64,000 nucleotides of DNA from Sulfurovaceae bacterium. Its GTDB lineage: Bacteria; Campylobacterota; Campylobacteria; Campylobacterales; Sulfurovaceae. The stretch spans positions 165,507-229,506 of the forward strand of contig JAQTLV010000001.1 in NCBI GenBank assembly GCA_028714675.1, written 5' to 3'. Under the pieces are notes generated by a model. That model searched no databases. It saw nothing but the letters and a program-made list of their open reading frames with translations, and was not told the DNA's origin. The translations under genes and the position numbers were made by a program. Positions 18,947-27,988 of the stretch are shown one piece after another (position 1 is the first letter of the stretch; every line of letters starts with the position of its first letter).

Positions 18947-18992
18947 CCATTTTGGTAAGTTTTGAAATCTATTTTTATATCCTAAATCAAGT

Positions 18993-19610
18993 TTAGTACA
19001 CAATTGTCACCACATCTTCCAAATCAAGTCTTATTTTAGGGCTTTGTGCATTGGCTCTATAGCCTAATGCCACAAGTATAGCTATGCTTTCTTTTTTCTC
19101 ATCAATTCCTAGTTTTGTTTCTACTTTTTGTTTTTCAAATCCCTCTATAGGACAACTATCAATGCCAATAAGTGCTGAATAATTCATAATATTTGATGCA
19201 GTAATATAACACTGTTTTTCACTCCAACACTTTATAGATTTGAGATTTTTTAGATAATTTTCATATTTTTCTATGTACATTTTTGTCAAATCTTCATCAA
19301 GCCCTCTACGTGCGAACATCTTATGATAATATTCATACGAAGACACTTCTTTGTGTTTTGCTATTAAAACAACAAGTGAATCACAACTATCTATTTGATT
19401 TTGATTCCAACATATGGGCTTTAACTCTTTTTTTATTTCTTGATTTTTTATAACCAATAATCTGCAATGTTCCATGCCAAATGATGATGGAGCAAGCCTG
19501 GCTGATTCAAGTATAAAATTCATATCATCATCAGATATCTTTTTTGTTTCATCAAATAATTTACAAGCATGTCTAAAATTTAAAGTCTCAATTAGCAATT
19601 TTTTATCCAT
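18993..19610 (-). CDS. nitroreductase-family NAD(P)H oxidoreductase
   Basis: The 205-residue FMN enzyme of the nitroreductase fold has the N-terminal RHACKLFDETKKISDDDMNFI and ARLAPSSFGMEHCRLLVI (FMN contact), a central NIMNYSALIGIDSCPIEGF, and a C-terminal VALGYRANAQSPK. Substrates of such enzymes include quinones and nitro compounds; the natural one is unknown. An AAGGAG ribosome site is present. The gene is divergent from the spermidine-synthase-like gene, with 114 bases between them. Confidence 0.9.
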   Translation of the reverse strand: MDKKLLIETLNFRHACKLFDETKKISDDDMNFILESARLAPSSFGMEHCRLLVIKNQEIKKELKPICWNQNQIDSCDSLVVLIAKHKEVSSYEYYHKMFARRGLDEDLTKMYIEKYENYLKNLKSIKCWSEKQCYITASNIMNYSALIGIDSCPIEGFEKQKVETKLGIDEKKESIAILVALGYRANAQSPKIRLDLEDVVTIVY

Positions 19611-19724
19611 AAGTGTTTCTCCTTTTCATTTGTTTTAGACCAAAACAATATTTTTTATAAGTTTAAACTTTTTTTGTCTCTTTTTTGCTAAAATCGCTTA
19701 ACAAGCATAAAAAAGGATTTTAAA

Positions 19725-20303
19725 GTGTCAAAAGAATTAAATTCATATTTTGAGATGTTAGTGCATATTCCTATGTGTACACATGCGAACCCAAAAAATA
19801 TATTAATCATCTCAAATGATAGCGAAAATTTTATAATTGAACTAAAAAAGTATATAGATTTAAATATATCTATATGTAAAACAAGTGAGGCAATTGGAAA
19901 ATTGACAGATATGAATGAAAATGATTTAGATTTACTTATTGTTGATGATGAAAAGCTTATGAAAGATAAAATATTTTGTGGTCTTAGCAAGAGAGTTCTT
20001 GGGGCAAGAGGTGTGATGTCTGCTAAATCTAGTTCGCTTTCACAAAATACTAGTGATGCCAAAATAGAACTTGAAAATTTGGGTGAAAGTTTTAGGATAT
20101 TGATGCCATATAGTTTTATGGTTGATGATAAAACTTCATTTGCATATCTAGCAAGTGGATACTATCATCCAACAGCAGATATAAATCTTCAAAGAGCCGA
20201 TTTGACAGAAGGGTTTACATACTATAATTCTGACATAGCCATAGCAGCATTTAGTATGCCAAACTTTATAAGAAAAGAATATTTAGGGCTTATAAAATCA
20301 TAA
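19725..20303 (+). CDS. speE: short spermidine synthase-like protein
   Basis: The 192-residue protein resembles Helicobacter SpeE from its middle onward: EMLVHIPMCTHANPKNILII aligns with the ESELLAHMGGCTKK region, and the C-terminus YYNSDIAIAAFSMPNFI aligns with YYNEDIHRAAFALPKNL. The N-terminal beta-strand domain of normal SpeE (about 60 residues) is absent, and the SAM-site Gly-Gly/Gly-Asp-Gly motif is missing. It could be a much reduced aminopropyltransferase or a descendant with another role. GTG start behind AAAGGA. Its stop overlaps the coaE start by one base, so coaE, dapF and this gene form one operon. Confidence 0.7.
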   Translation: MSKELNSYFEMLVHIPMCTHANPKNILIISNDSENFIIELKKYIDLNISICKTSEAIGKLTDMNENDLDLLIVDDEKLMKDKIFCGLSKRVLGARGVMSAKSSSLSQNTSDAKIELENLGESFRILMPYSFMVDDKTSFAYLASGYYHPTADINLQRADLTEGFTYYNSDIAIAAFSMPNFIRKEYLGLIKS

Positions 20304-20908
20304 TGAAACTAAAATACGCCATAGCATTAACTGGAGGAATTGCCGTAGGCAAAAGCTCTGCTATGAGTTTTATGTCAATGTATGGTTTTAGATGTATTGA
20401 TGCTGATAAGATAGCTCATGATATACTTGATGAGCAAAGAGATAAGATAGCATCTATGTTTGGAAATGAAGTTTTGTCTACTAATGGCGTAAATAGAGCA
20501 GAACTTGGTAAAATAGTTTTTGCTGATGCAAACAAAAGAAAAGACTTAGAATCATTGCTTCATCCTCTCATTTATGATAAGATAATGGCACTAGCACAAG
20601 TTGAAGAAAAAAGAAAATTTCCATATTTTATTGATATTCCTCTTTTTTTTGAAAATGAAAGATACGATATAGATAAATCACTTGTTGTTTATGCACCAAA
20701 AGATTTGCAAATACAAAGGCTTATGAAACGAAATAGTTTATCATACGAAGATGCTATGCAACGAATCAACTCTCAAATGGATATAGAAGAAAAAAAGCTA
20801 AAAGCAACATACATAATTGACAATACAAAAGATATTAAGCATTTACAAAATGAATGTGAGAAGGTTCGTGGTATAATTTTAGAAGACTTTAAAGAAGGTG
20901 GAATATGA
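20303..20908 (+). CDS. coaE: dephospho-CoA kinase
   Basis: CoaE phosphorylates the 3'-hydroxyl of the ribose of dephospho-CoA, the last step of CoA synthesis. The 201 residues show the Walker A ALTGGIAVGKSSAMSF, the CoA-domain DADKIAHDIL, FIDIPLFFE and LMKRNSLSYEDAMQRI (lid region). It overlaps dapF by four bases (ATGA). Confidence 0.94.
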   Translation: MKLKYAIALTGGIAVGKSSAMSFMSMYGFRCIDADKIAHDILDEQRDKIASMFGNEVLSTNGVNRAELGKIVFADANKRKDLESLLHPLIYDKIMALAQVEEKRKFPYFIDIPLFFENERYDIDKSLVVYAPKDLQIQRLMKRNSLSYEDAMQRINSQMDIEEKKLKATYIIDNTKDIKHLQNECEKVRGIILEDFKEGGI

Positions 20909-21657
20909 CAGTTACAAAATATAATGCAAGTGGTAATGATTTTATCATATTTCATTCCCATAAAAAAGATGATAGATCTGACATGGCAATAAAACTTTGT
21001 GATAGACATAGCGGTGTTGGAGCTGATGGCATGGTTGTATTGGTTCCTAGTGAGACTTATGATTTTGAATGGGAATTTTATAATAGCAATGGAAGCACAG
21101 CCCCTATGTGCGGAAATGCTTCACGAGCAACCGCACATTACGCATGCGAAAAAGGCATTTCTTTGAACAATAAAGCCATATTTTTAACAGGCGCTGGTGT
21201 TATTAGCGTAGCTGTAAATGGAGACTATGCGACAACAGATATGACTCGTCCAGAGGTATTGGATAAAACAATTGAAGAGTTTGGTAGAGAGTGGTGGCTA
21301 ATCGATACTGGCGTTCCTCATTTGGTTGCTTTTGTTGAAGATATTTCTATCTTTGATATACAAATTGCAAAAGAGCTTAGATATAAATATAACGCAAATG
21401 TTAATATTGCTTTTGTTGATATAAATAATGATTGTTTAAATGTTAGAACTTATGAGCGTGGAGTTGAAGATGAAACTTTGGCTTGTGGTACTGGCATGGT
21501 GGCATGTTTTGTTAGAGCAAACATTGAAAAGTTAGTTGGGAATAATGTAAAAGTTTACCCAAAAAGCAAAGAAGAGATATATATAAGTTTGGATGAAGGT
21601 ATATATAAATTTGGTGGCCGTATAAGCAAAGTATTTGAAGCAGAGGTTTTTATATAA
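20905..21657 (+). CDS. dapF: diaminopimelate epimerase
   Basis: DapF converts L,L-DAP to meso-DAP for lysine and peptidoglycan. The 250 residues contain ASGNDFIIF, the first catalytic Cys in MCGNASRATAHYA and the second in ACGTGMVACF, plus YERGVEDETL. The length fits the family. meso-DAP use agrees with the DNPR motif in MurE later in the window. Confidence 0.96.
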   Translation: MTVTKYNASGNDFIIFHSHKKDDRSDMAIKLCDRHSGVGADGMVVLVPSETYDFEWEFYNSNGSTAPMCGNASRATAHYACEKGISLNNKAIFLTGAGVISVAVNGDYATTDMTRPEVLDKTIEEFGREWWLIDTGVPHLVAFVEDISIFDIQIAKELRYKYNANVNIAFVDINNDCLNVRTYERGVEDETLACGTGMVACFVRANIEKLVGNNVKVYPKSKEEIYISLDEGIYKFGGRISKVFEAEVFI

Positions 21658-21667
21658 AAGGGTGCAA

Positions 21668-22312
21668 GTGAAAAAAATAATATTAATGATATTTATGGGA
21701 TTTTCTTTTTTGAATTCTGCTACTATTGATGATGGTATGGCTTACTATAATAAAGGTAACTATAACAAAGCATTTGAAACATTTTATATTTTGGCAAAAG
21801 ACAACAATGATACAAAAGCTCAATATAACACAGCTTTAATGTTTTTAAAAGGACAAGGTGTCAATAAAAGCAGAAAAGATGCATTGTATTGGTATACAAA
21901 AGCAGCAAATCAAAACCATGCTCCTTCGCAATATACACTTGGATATTTGTATCAAAAAGATGCAAAAGCAAGCCCTATTCTTATAAAGCAAGCTAAGTAT
22001 TGGTATGAAAGAGCTATGAAAAATAATTTTAGAGAAGCATACACAAATATGGCGTTTTTATATTACAATGGATATGGCAAAATGATTCCAAAAAATACAC
22101 GCAAAGCTATAATACTTTTTAGCAAAGCAGCAGCTATGGGAGATAGTAATGCACAATTAAATCTAGGAATAATTTATGGCTGGAGTGACGAAGTTTTGAA
22201 AAACAAACTAAAGTCGTATGATTATCTCAAACAAGCTTTACAAAACGGAAGAGGAGAGGCTGGAGGGTATCTTGATATTCTTTGCAAAGAAAGTAGCTGG
22301 ATCTGCCGTTAG
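21668..22312 (+). CDS. secreted Sel1-repeat (TPR-like) protein
   Basis: I chose the GTG at 21668, behind AAAAGGG; a longer reading from 21635 would overlap dapF and spoil the signal peptide. The 214-residue product has a signal peptide (MKKIILMIFMGFSFLNSA). At least four Sel1 repeats follow, such as AQYNTALMFLKGQGVNKSRK, QYTLGYLYQKDAKAS and AYTNMAFLYYNGYG. Two C-terminal cysteines (CKESSWIC) may form a disulfide, as in Helicobacter Hcp proteins. It is probably periplasmic and of scaffold type. Confidence 0.8.
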   Translation: MKKIILMIFMGFSFLNSATIDDGMAYYNKGNYNKAFETFYILAKDNNDTKAQYNTALMFLKGQGVNKSRKDALYWYTKAANQNHAPSQYTLGYLYQKDAKASPILIKQAKYWYERAMKNNFREAYTNMAFLYYNGYGKMIPKNTRKAIILFSKAAAMGDSNAQLNLGIIYGWSDEVLKNKLKSYDYLKQALQNGRGEAGGYLDILCKESSWICR

Positions 22313-23439
22313 GCAGAAACTGTATGCTTAGCTTTGTTTTTTATCCAAACCAACACAGGCATTATTTTTACAGTTGTAAATCCTACGATAAAGCCAAATA
22401 TAATTTCAACTAAAAGTACCAATAAAAAACTAATGCTGTTTAGGCGATGTTCTATGAAGCTTTCTATTCCATGAAGTATGCCTGTTTGATGAGCTATAAT
22501 CCCGCCTCCAACTGCCAACATAGCAATTGTTCCTATAACTGATATTGATTTGATAAGTGGTGGAACTATGGCTACCAATAAGTCCCCAGCTTTTTTTATA
22601 ATTGTATTTGTTTTTGATTGCAAAAAGAATCCTATGTCGTCAAGTTTGATAATAATTGCAACAACTCCATATACACCGATTGTTGTTATTATGGCTACTG
22701 CGAAAAGAGTTACTATTTTTACAATAAACTCAGCATTTCCAAGTAAAGATAGAGCTAAGATCATAATTTCTAATGAAAGTATGAAATCAGTTTTAATGGC
22801 ACTCTTTATCTTTTGTTCCTCAAATTTTTCTGTATTTAATTCTTTGATAGTTTCATCTGCACTATGTTCTTCGTTGTGGCCAAAGAATTTTTCTAAAACA
22901 CTTTCCACGCCTTCATAGGCGAGGTATAATCCACCCATAATCAAAATAGGCTTCATTAGAATTGGTAGATAAAGGTTTATCAATATTATTAGAGGAACTA
23001 TAATGAGCTTATTTAAAAAACTTCCTTTGGCTATTTTGGCAACTATTGGAAGTTCTCTAGCCGCTGCTTTTTGTTTGGCTTGTGTTGATATTTGGTTTCT
23101 TAACCTTTCAAGCTCTGCAGCTATAAGTTTTTTATTTTTTTTATCCAAGTGTGCTATGTTAGATTTTAGTTCTTCCATAGAGTTGGCTTTTTGTATCTCT
23201 TGCGTTAAAATACTAGAAGTTGTTTCGTTTGCAAGATTGGCTATAGCTGCCAAGTCATCTACAACGACACCAGACGATTTGGCACTTGCTATTTTAGTAT
23301 AAGTTGCTATATCGTCCAACATCACTGATGTATTATCGAGCGAACCTGCTACACTTTTTGTTGCTCCAGCCATTGTTTTGCCAGCAAGTGAGCTAATATC
23401 ATCAGCTAGTGCTGCTAAGTATCCTAAAATTCCTGCCAT
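22309..23439 (-). CDS. DUF808 family inner-membrane protein
   Basis: The 376-residue protein has the DUF808 (YedI-like) N-terminus, with ALADDISSLAG, TSVMLDDIATYTKIASAKSS and GVVVDDLAAIAN, then a charged insert and AAARELPIVAKIAKGSF. Several transmembrane helices follow, and the C-terminus ends IMPVLVWIKNKAKHTVSA. The family function is unknown; members are conserved multi-pass membrane proteins. The stop overlaps the convergent Sel1 gene end by four bases, and the start is divergent from the biosynthetic operon at 23576. Confidence 0.85.
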   Translation of the reverse strand: MAGILGYLAALADDISSLAGKTMAGATKSVAGSLDNTSVMLDDIATYTKIASAKSSGVVVDDLAAIANLANETTSSILTQEIQKANSMEELKSNIAHLDKKNKKLIAAELERLRNQISTQAKQKAAARELPIVAKIAKGSFLNKLIIVPLIILINLYLPILMKPILIMGGLYLAYEGVESVLEKFFGHNEEHSADETIKELNTEKFEEQKIKSAIKTDFILSLEIMILALSLLGNAEFIVKIVTLFAVAIITTIGVYGVVAIIIKLDDIGFFLQSKTNTIIKKAGDLLVAIVPPLIKSISVIGTIAMLAVGGGIIAHQTGILHGIESFIEHRLNSISFLLVLLVEIIFGFIVGFTTVKIMPVLVWIKNKAKHTVSA

Positions 23440-23540
23440 TAATATTCCTTTTTGTATTATGTTATTTTACCAAAATATATTTGCATTTTAAATTGATTAT
23501 TTTTATAATATTTTTTATTTTTTTATATTAAATTAAAATA

Positions 23541-23561
23541 ATTGTAATAAACTAATACAAT
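23541..23561 (+). promoter_or_regulatory. inverted repeat before the biosynthetic operon
   Basis: ATTGTA and TACAAT form a perfect 6-bp inverted repeat with a 9-base spacer, 15 bases before the first ATG. The right arm TACAAT could itself be a -10 element. It is a candidate operator only. Confidence 0.3.
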
Positions 23562-23575
23562 AAAAAGGAGAAAAC

Positions 23576-24397
23576 ATGGGACTAAATATACAAAAAACAA
23601 TGATTGCGACTATGGGGGAAGTTTTGGATATGTTACCAGAGGGGGACATAAAAAAAACTATTAAACAATCAGTACAAAACAAAGCTGATAAATTTTCATC
23701 TTTAGAAAAAGCATTTGAAAAAATGTGTAGTAAAAAATACTCAGATGAAACTATGAATCTTTTTCTTAATGGATGGAAAGCAACACATTTGAAAATGTTA
23801 CCAATATATGGACTTTCTTGTAGATTGAATCAGCTTGGAATGGCAAGTGAAGATAAAGAGCAAAAGCTAGCTTTTCTAGAATCATCTGCTTATAATGCAA
23901 AAACTAGCCATGAGGATTTGGGCATGGGTTTTGATGCTATCTCTCATGGACAACTTTATGATGAATTTGCTTTTTCAATGGTAAAAAGTGATGAATGGAA
24001 ACTCTCTAAATATGATACAAAAGAGGCAAATGATTTTTCTAGTTGGGTGTATAGAAGTATGCTACTTGAGTCTATACCATATGCACTTTGTATCAATATG
24101 TTTTCAGAATTCTATAATCATGCAGAATATGCCTACTCTTTTCTGACTTTTAAATACAGTATGGATAATTTTTATGGCATAAAAGGGCAAGAGTTAGAAG
24201 ATGCAATCAGATATATAGATGTGCATAATCAATATGAAACAGAGATTCATCACTTTATGGCAGTAATTAATGCGATAGAAAAATATGAAAAAGCATCGAA
24301 AGAAAAAGTATCAACTGAAATTATGAATCAAGTTATTTCAATATATATAGATAAAGTATGTGAGGCAATAGAGACAATAGCAAAAAAGTTTGACTAA
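23576..24397 (+). CDS. putative haem-oxygenase-like diiron protein (HDO type), first gene of biosynthetic operon
   Basis: The 273-residue all-helical soluble protein has no family I can name with certainty. Residues 107-131 (NAKTSHEDLGMGFDAISHGQ and on) resemble the N-x-DELG-x-GD-x-HS-x-L signature of haem-oxygenase-like iron oxidases. Potential ligands there are Glu113 and His124. A second cluster, DVHNQYETEIHH (215-226), resembles the H-x3-D-x2-H signature, shifted by one residue. HDO enzymes perform N-oxygenations or C-C and C-N cleavages of amino or fatty acids. Strong AAGGAG site. The next gene starts at the base after its stop, so it heads a tight operon. A non-metal helical role remains possible. 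Confidence 0.5.
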   Translation: MGLNIQKTMIATMGEVLDMLPEGDIKKTIKQSVQNKADKFSSLEKAFEKMCSKKYSDETMNLFLNGWKATHLKMLPIYGLSCRLNQLGMASEDKEQKLAFLESSAYNAKTSHEDLGMGFDAISHGQLYDEFAFSMVKSDEWKLSKYDTKEANDFSSWVYRSMLLESIPYALCINMFSEFYNHAEYAYSFLTFKYSMDNFYGIKGQELEDAIRYIDVHNQYETEIHHFMAVINAIEKYEKASKEKVSTEIMNQVISIYIDKVCEAIETIAKKFD

Positions 24398-25297
24398 TTG
24401 ATGATTGACTTTAAGCCGACCTTTTTAAAAGAAGCTACAGATACCAATGAGATGATGTGTTATCTTAATGAGTACGAAGTGTTATTAAAGAGTAATGCTA
24501 AAAAGCTTCAATCTCAGGGAGTAAAGATTCGAGATCAAGTTTTTGAGTGTTGCGCTTTTTCTATGGTTTCAAATAATCCAAAAGATAAGCACATTCTTCT
24601 TTTGGGTGGAATGGGACCATTAGCAGGAGTTCATGGAGCAAAAGATGTAATCAATATGATAGGGAATAGCGCCTCTATCACACTCTTTCAAGCTTGTGGA
24701 ATTCCTGAGCGAAGAATTGATGCAGAGGTGCCTAAATATCTTCTATCTGCGCTCAATAGCGCTATTAAGATATGTCCAAAAAACAAGAAGATAGAGTTTG
24801 TTATTTTGTGTAATAGTGCTCATAAATATATACAAGATATTATTTCTCATAGTAATTTTCAAGATAAACTCAATTTTTATTCTTTTATTGATGGAGTGAA
24901 AAAATATTCTGATATATTTAAAGATGAAAAAAGTATCGTTTTGCAGACTGATTTTACTGCTAAAAATAGACTCTATAATGGAGTAAAAAATCTCTTTTGT
25001 CTTGATGATATTTTTGCTTCAGCAACACAAAAAAAATATTTATCATCAATAATTGATGGTGTTAAAACTTTTGATAAAGATAAAATTCTAAAAAATAGTA
25101 CACCTTTGTTTAAAGCACTTAAAGATTATGGAATAAAAAAAGTATTGCTCGGCTGCACAGAACTTCCAGTTGCAATAGAGTGCATTAAAACATATGCAGA
25201 TGAAGAAACAAAGAACCTTCTTGATGCATTTGAATTTGTCAATCCTTTGCATTTAAGTATCCGTGAGCTACAAAAAAATCAAGAGAAAATGAAATGA
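24398..25297 (+). CDS. aspartate/glutamate racemase family protein
   Basis: The 299 residues carry the Asp/Glu racemase hallmarks: GGMGPLAG at 70-77, the first catalytic Cys at about 138 in ILCNSAHKY, and the second at about 253 in LLGCTELP. Both cysteines needed for two-base racemisation are kept, so activity is plausible. An unusual extension of about 60 residues precedes the domain. The family includes aspartate racemases, glutamate racemases and broad-substrate enzymes. No clear MurI feature suggests the housekeeping glutamate racemase. In this operon it probably supplies a D-amino acid building block. Start overlaps next-gene context: it abuts the upstream stop and overlaps the downstream start by four bases. 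Confidence 0.8.
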   Translation: MMIDFKPTFLKEATDTNEMMCYLNEYEVLLKSNAKKLQSQGVKIRDQVFECCAFSMVSNNPKDKHILLLGGMGPLAGVHGAKDVINMIGNSASITLFQACGIPERRIDAEVPKYLLSALNSAIKICPKNKKIEFVILCNSAHKYIQDIISHSNFQDKLNFYSFIDGVKKYSDIFKDEKSIVLQTDFTAKNRLYNGVKNLFCLDDIFASATQKKYLSSIIDGVKTFDKDKILKNSTPLFKALKDYGIKKVLLGCTELPVAIECIKTYADEETKNLLDAFEFVNPLHLSIRELQKNQEKMK

Positions 25298-26799
25298 ATA
25301 CAATAGTGTCTTATCTCAAAAAAAGAGTTCAAAGCACACCAAATAAGATATTTTTAAGAGATGAAGAAAGAATATGGAGTTTTCAAGATTTTTATGATGA
25401 TGCAGCAAGATTTTCAACTTTTTTACTCAATCATGGGATACAAAATGGAGATTTTGTCATAATTCATTTAGATAAAAAAATAGAACATCTCATAACATAT
25501 GTCGCTTTACTAAATATCGGTGCGATTAGTGTACATACATATCCAGAGCGCGAAGATGAATATATAGAGTTTGCCATCAAGCACACCAAAGCAAAAGCAG
25601 TAATTAGCAATAAATTTGCGGGCAATTGTGCAAAAGCAAAATTATTTGAATTTGTGTCTGATGATACACTTGAGCCTGCATATAAAGAAAATGCAAATGA
25701 TATAGCTTATATTATGTTTACAAGCGGAACAACATCTTTGTCAAAAGCAGTAGTTACAACACAAAAAAATGTTATTTTTGTTACTAAAACATTGATTGAA
25801 TTAGCACAAATGCGACAAGGACACGAAAGAGAGATTATATTGCTTCCACTTGGTTCAACAGGAGGGCTTGGGCATTTTCATGCATGCATGTTTTTAGGTA
25901 ATTATGCACGACTGTATCCTGGCTTCTACGCAAATTTAGATGAGCAAAGTATCACTGTTTTTTTAGACACTCTTGCACAAGAAAAGATAACAGGTGTTCT
26001 TTTAACTCCTGGAATTATAGGCAGGATACTTAAAACCCATAAAGATAAATTTAAAAATTCAGCAACAACCCTAAAGTATGCTTTGGCTAACGTTATGCCG
26101 ATGAAAAAAGAAACTATAAAAGAGCTTCTTGATCTTTTGCCCAATCTTCGGTTTTGTACATATTATGGCTCAACAGAAGCAAGCAGAAGTATCATCAATG
26201 TATGCAGAGAAAACATAGGCTTTGAGCATATAACAGGAAGACCTGTAAATGGAGTTGCAATAAGGATAGATAAACAAGGCGAGATATTTATACGAGGCGA
26301 TAATGTTATGAAAGGATATCTGTACGAAGAAGATAAATCATTACAAGATGGCTGGTTTGCAACAGGAGACATTGGATTTATTGACAATCAAGGTTATATT
26401 ACTGTGCTTGGTAGAGCAAAAGAAACTATTAGTTTAGACGGACTTAAAGTTTTTCCTCATGAGGTAGAAAGCATTATTAATACGCACAAATCAATTTATG
26501 ATGTGGGAGTTTCTTCTGTTGAAACAGAAATTGGGGCAGATGAGTTGTGCATGGCAATTGTTACTGATGATTTGGCGGATAAAGATGAGCTTAGTAAAGA
26601 GATAGTAAGTATGCTCAAAAAGCATTTTAAAATAGACAAAACCAATCTTTATAGTTATAAAATTCCTTCAAGAATATATTTTGTAAAATTAATTCCTAGA
26701 ACCGATTTAGGAAAGATAAAAAGAGGAGAACTTAGTAAAATACTATTAGTACAAAAAGATTTTATCTCAACAAAGGATAGACGTGATACAAGAGTATAA
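25294..26799 (+). CDS. AMP-binding (ANL superfamily) adenylating enzyme
   Basis: The full-length 501-residue adenylate-forming enzyme has the P-loop MFTSGTTSLSKAV at about 141-153, YGSTEASRS at about 291-299, GWFATGDIGFID near 353-364, and the hinge region GRAKETISLDG. The C-terminal domain carries the catalytic Lys at about 474 (PRTDLGKIKRGEL). The pattern is closer to stand-alone amino-acid or aryl/acyl ligases than to fatty acyl-CoA synthetases. The P-loop has SLSKA where GxPKG is usual. No carrier protein gene is seen nearby, so the acceptor (CoA, an amine or a distant carrier) is unknown. Confidence 0.85.
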   Translation: MNTIVSYLKKRVQSTPNKIFLRDEERIWSFQDFYDDAARFSTFLLNHGIQNGDFVIIHLDKKIEHLITYVALLNIGAISVHTYPEREDEYIEFAIKHTKAKAVISNKFAGNCAKAKLFEFVSDDTLEPAYKENANDIAYIMFTSGTTSLSKAVVTTQKNVIFVTKTLIELAQMRQGHEREIILLPLGSTGGLGHFHACMFLGNYARLYPGFYANLDEQSITVFLDTLAQEKITGVLLTPGIIGRILKTHKDKFKNSATTLKYALANVMPMKKETIKELLDLLPNLRFCTYYGSTEASRSIINVCRENIGFEHITGRPVNGVAIRIDKQGEIFIRGDNVMKGYLYEEDKSLQDGWFATGDIGFIDNQGYITVLGRAKETISLDGLKVFPHEVESIINTHKSIYDVGVSSVETEIGADELCMAIVTDDLADKDELSKEIVSMLKKHFKIDKTNLYSYKIPSRIYFVKLIPRTDLGKIKRGELSKILLVQKDFISTKDRRDTRV

Positions 26800-27988
26800 A
26801 AAATACTATAGCAAAAATTACACACCACAGAGATATAGACAATATCAAAATGATTTTCAAAAAGAGGTAGGAAAGCTTTATGCACTTTCTACAGGTCCAT
26901 ATTTTTTAAAAAAAACAAATGCCGCAAAAATAAAAGAAGCCATTTTGCCATCAATTATGAATCTTTTAAATTCTAAAAAGTATCAAGAAAGCGTATACCA
27001 AAGAGGTTGGTTTTTGCCTAAAATAGAAGTTAAAAAATTTGATTTTTTTGGAAGTGCTGATTTTCATATAAATGGTGACGAGATACGATTGATAGAGTTA
27101 AATTTCTTTATGCCAGGGCATTTTGGATTGATAGAACTTTTCCCAAAACTTTTTTCAAAAAACTTTGATTTTGAACTTGAAATTTTTACTGATGGCTTTG
27201 AGAGAAAATTGACAGATTTTTTAAAAGAGAGATTTGATGGCGATAAAATAGCATTATGTGTTAATCATCTAGGTCGAAGTGAACACTATCTTGATCATTA
27301 TAGATATATAGAGAATTTTTTAAATAAAAATGGCCTGAATGCTAAAGTTGTATATGCAAAAGATGCAGATATTTCGGATAATAACAGACCGATGTGGGAT
27401 AATGAAGAATATGATGGAGTGTTCAATATAGTAATTCCAAGAAATTGGGAGCACAATAAAGATGAATTTTTAAATTACACAACACTTTTTGAAAAGATAC
27501 CAGAATACTTTTTCCCAAATCCTTGGTGCTGGACTATTGGCGATAAAAGATTTTTAAATATTCTTGCCAATTTAGACAATGTGGACTATGGATTGAGTAA
27601 AAATGATGAGGTTGCCCTAAAAAGCATAACGCTAAAATCTGCTATGGTCAATAATTTTACAAATGCACAAGAGCTATACTCTTTTTTCGGAAATTCTAAA
27701 AACTTTGTTCTCAAGCCAATAGATAATTATCATACCGAAGGAGTCTATATAAAGCCTTCTGTTGAAATCATTGAAAAAATTATAAAAGAAGAGGCAGATT
27801 TTTATATCGCACAAGAGTATTTTGAAGCGGAAAATATATACTATGAAGATGAAAATGGAAAGCAAATTGAACCATACAAAGGACAACTTCGAGTGGAATT
27901 TTTTGATGGCGAATTTTTAAATTTTAGAACATATGGCTTTAGTAATCCTTTTGGACTTAGCCCAATGATGCCAGTTGTGATAAAATGA
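26783..27988 (+). CDS. putative ATP-grasp-type peptide/amide ligase
   Basis: The 401-residue protein starts at a GTG placed behind AAAGGATAG, inside the end of the ANL gene (17-base overlap). Features suggest an ATP-grasp ligase of the glutathionylspermidine-synthase-like kind: IRLIELNFFMPG (102-112), PWCWTIGDKRFLNIL (247-261), FVLKPIDNYHTEGVYIKP (308-325, candidate ATP-binding Lys311), IAQEYFEAE (342-350) and GQLRVEFFDGEFLNFRTY (367-384). The fold would couple a carboxylate to an amine with ATP hydrolysis. Similarity to named families is weak to my eye. Confidence 0.55.
   Translation: MIQEYKKYYSKNYTPQRYRQYQNDFQKEVGKLYALSTGPYFLKKTNAAKIKEAILPSIMNLLNSKKYQESVYQRGWFLPKIEVKKFDFFGSADFHINGDEIRLIELNFFMPGHFGLIELFPKLFSKNFDFELEIFTDGFERKLTDFLKERFDGDKIALCVNHLGRSEHYLDHYRYIENFLNKNGLNAKVVYAKDADISDNNRPMWDNEEYDGVFNIVIPRNWEHNKDEFLNYTTLFEKIPEYFFPNPWCWTIGDKRFLNILANLDNVDYGLSKNDEVALKSITLKSAMVNNFTNAQELYSFFGNSKNFVLKPIDNYHTEGVYIKPSVEIIEKIIKEEADFYIAQEYFEAENIYYEDENGKQIEPYKGQLRVEFFDGEFLNFRTYGFSNPFGLSPMMPVVIK

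Noticed and set aside
21635-21667. Longer Sel1 protein that starts inside dapF
   Set aside because: The GTG at 21668 has a ribosome site and gives a clean signal peptide.
22550-23302. Plus-strand frames of 99 and 122 codons opposite the DUF808 gene
   Set aside because: They mirror the codons of a clear membrane protein gene and have no features of their own.
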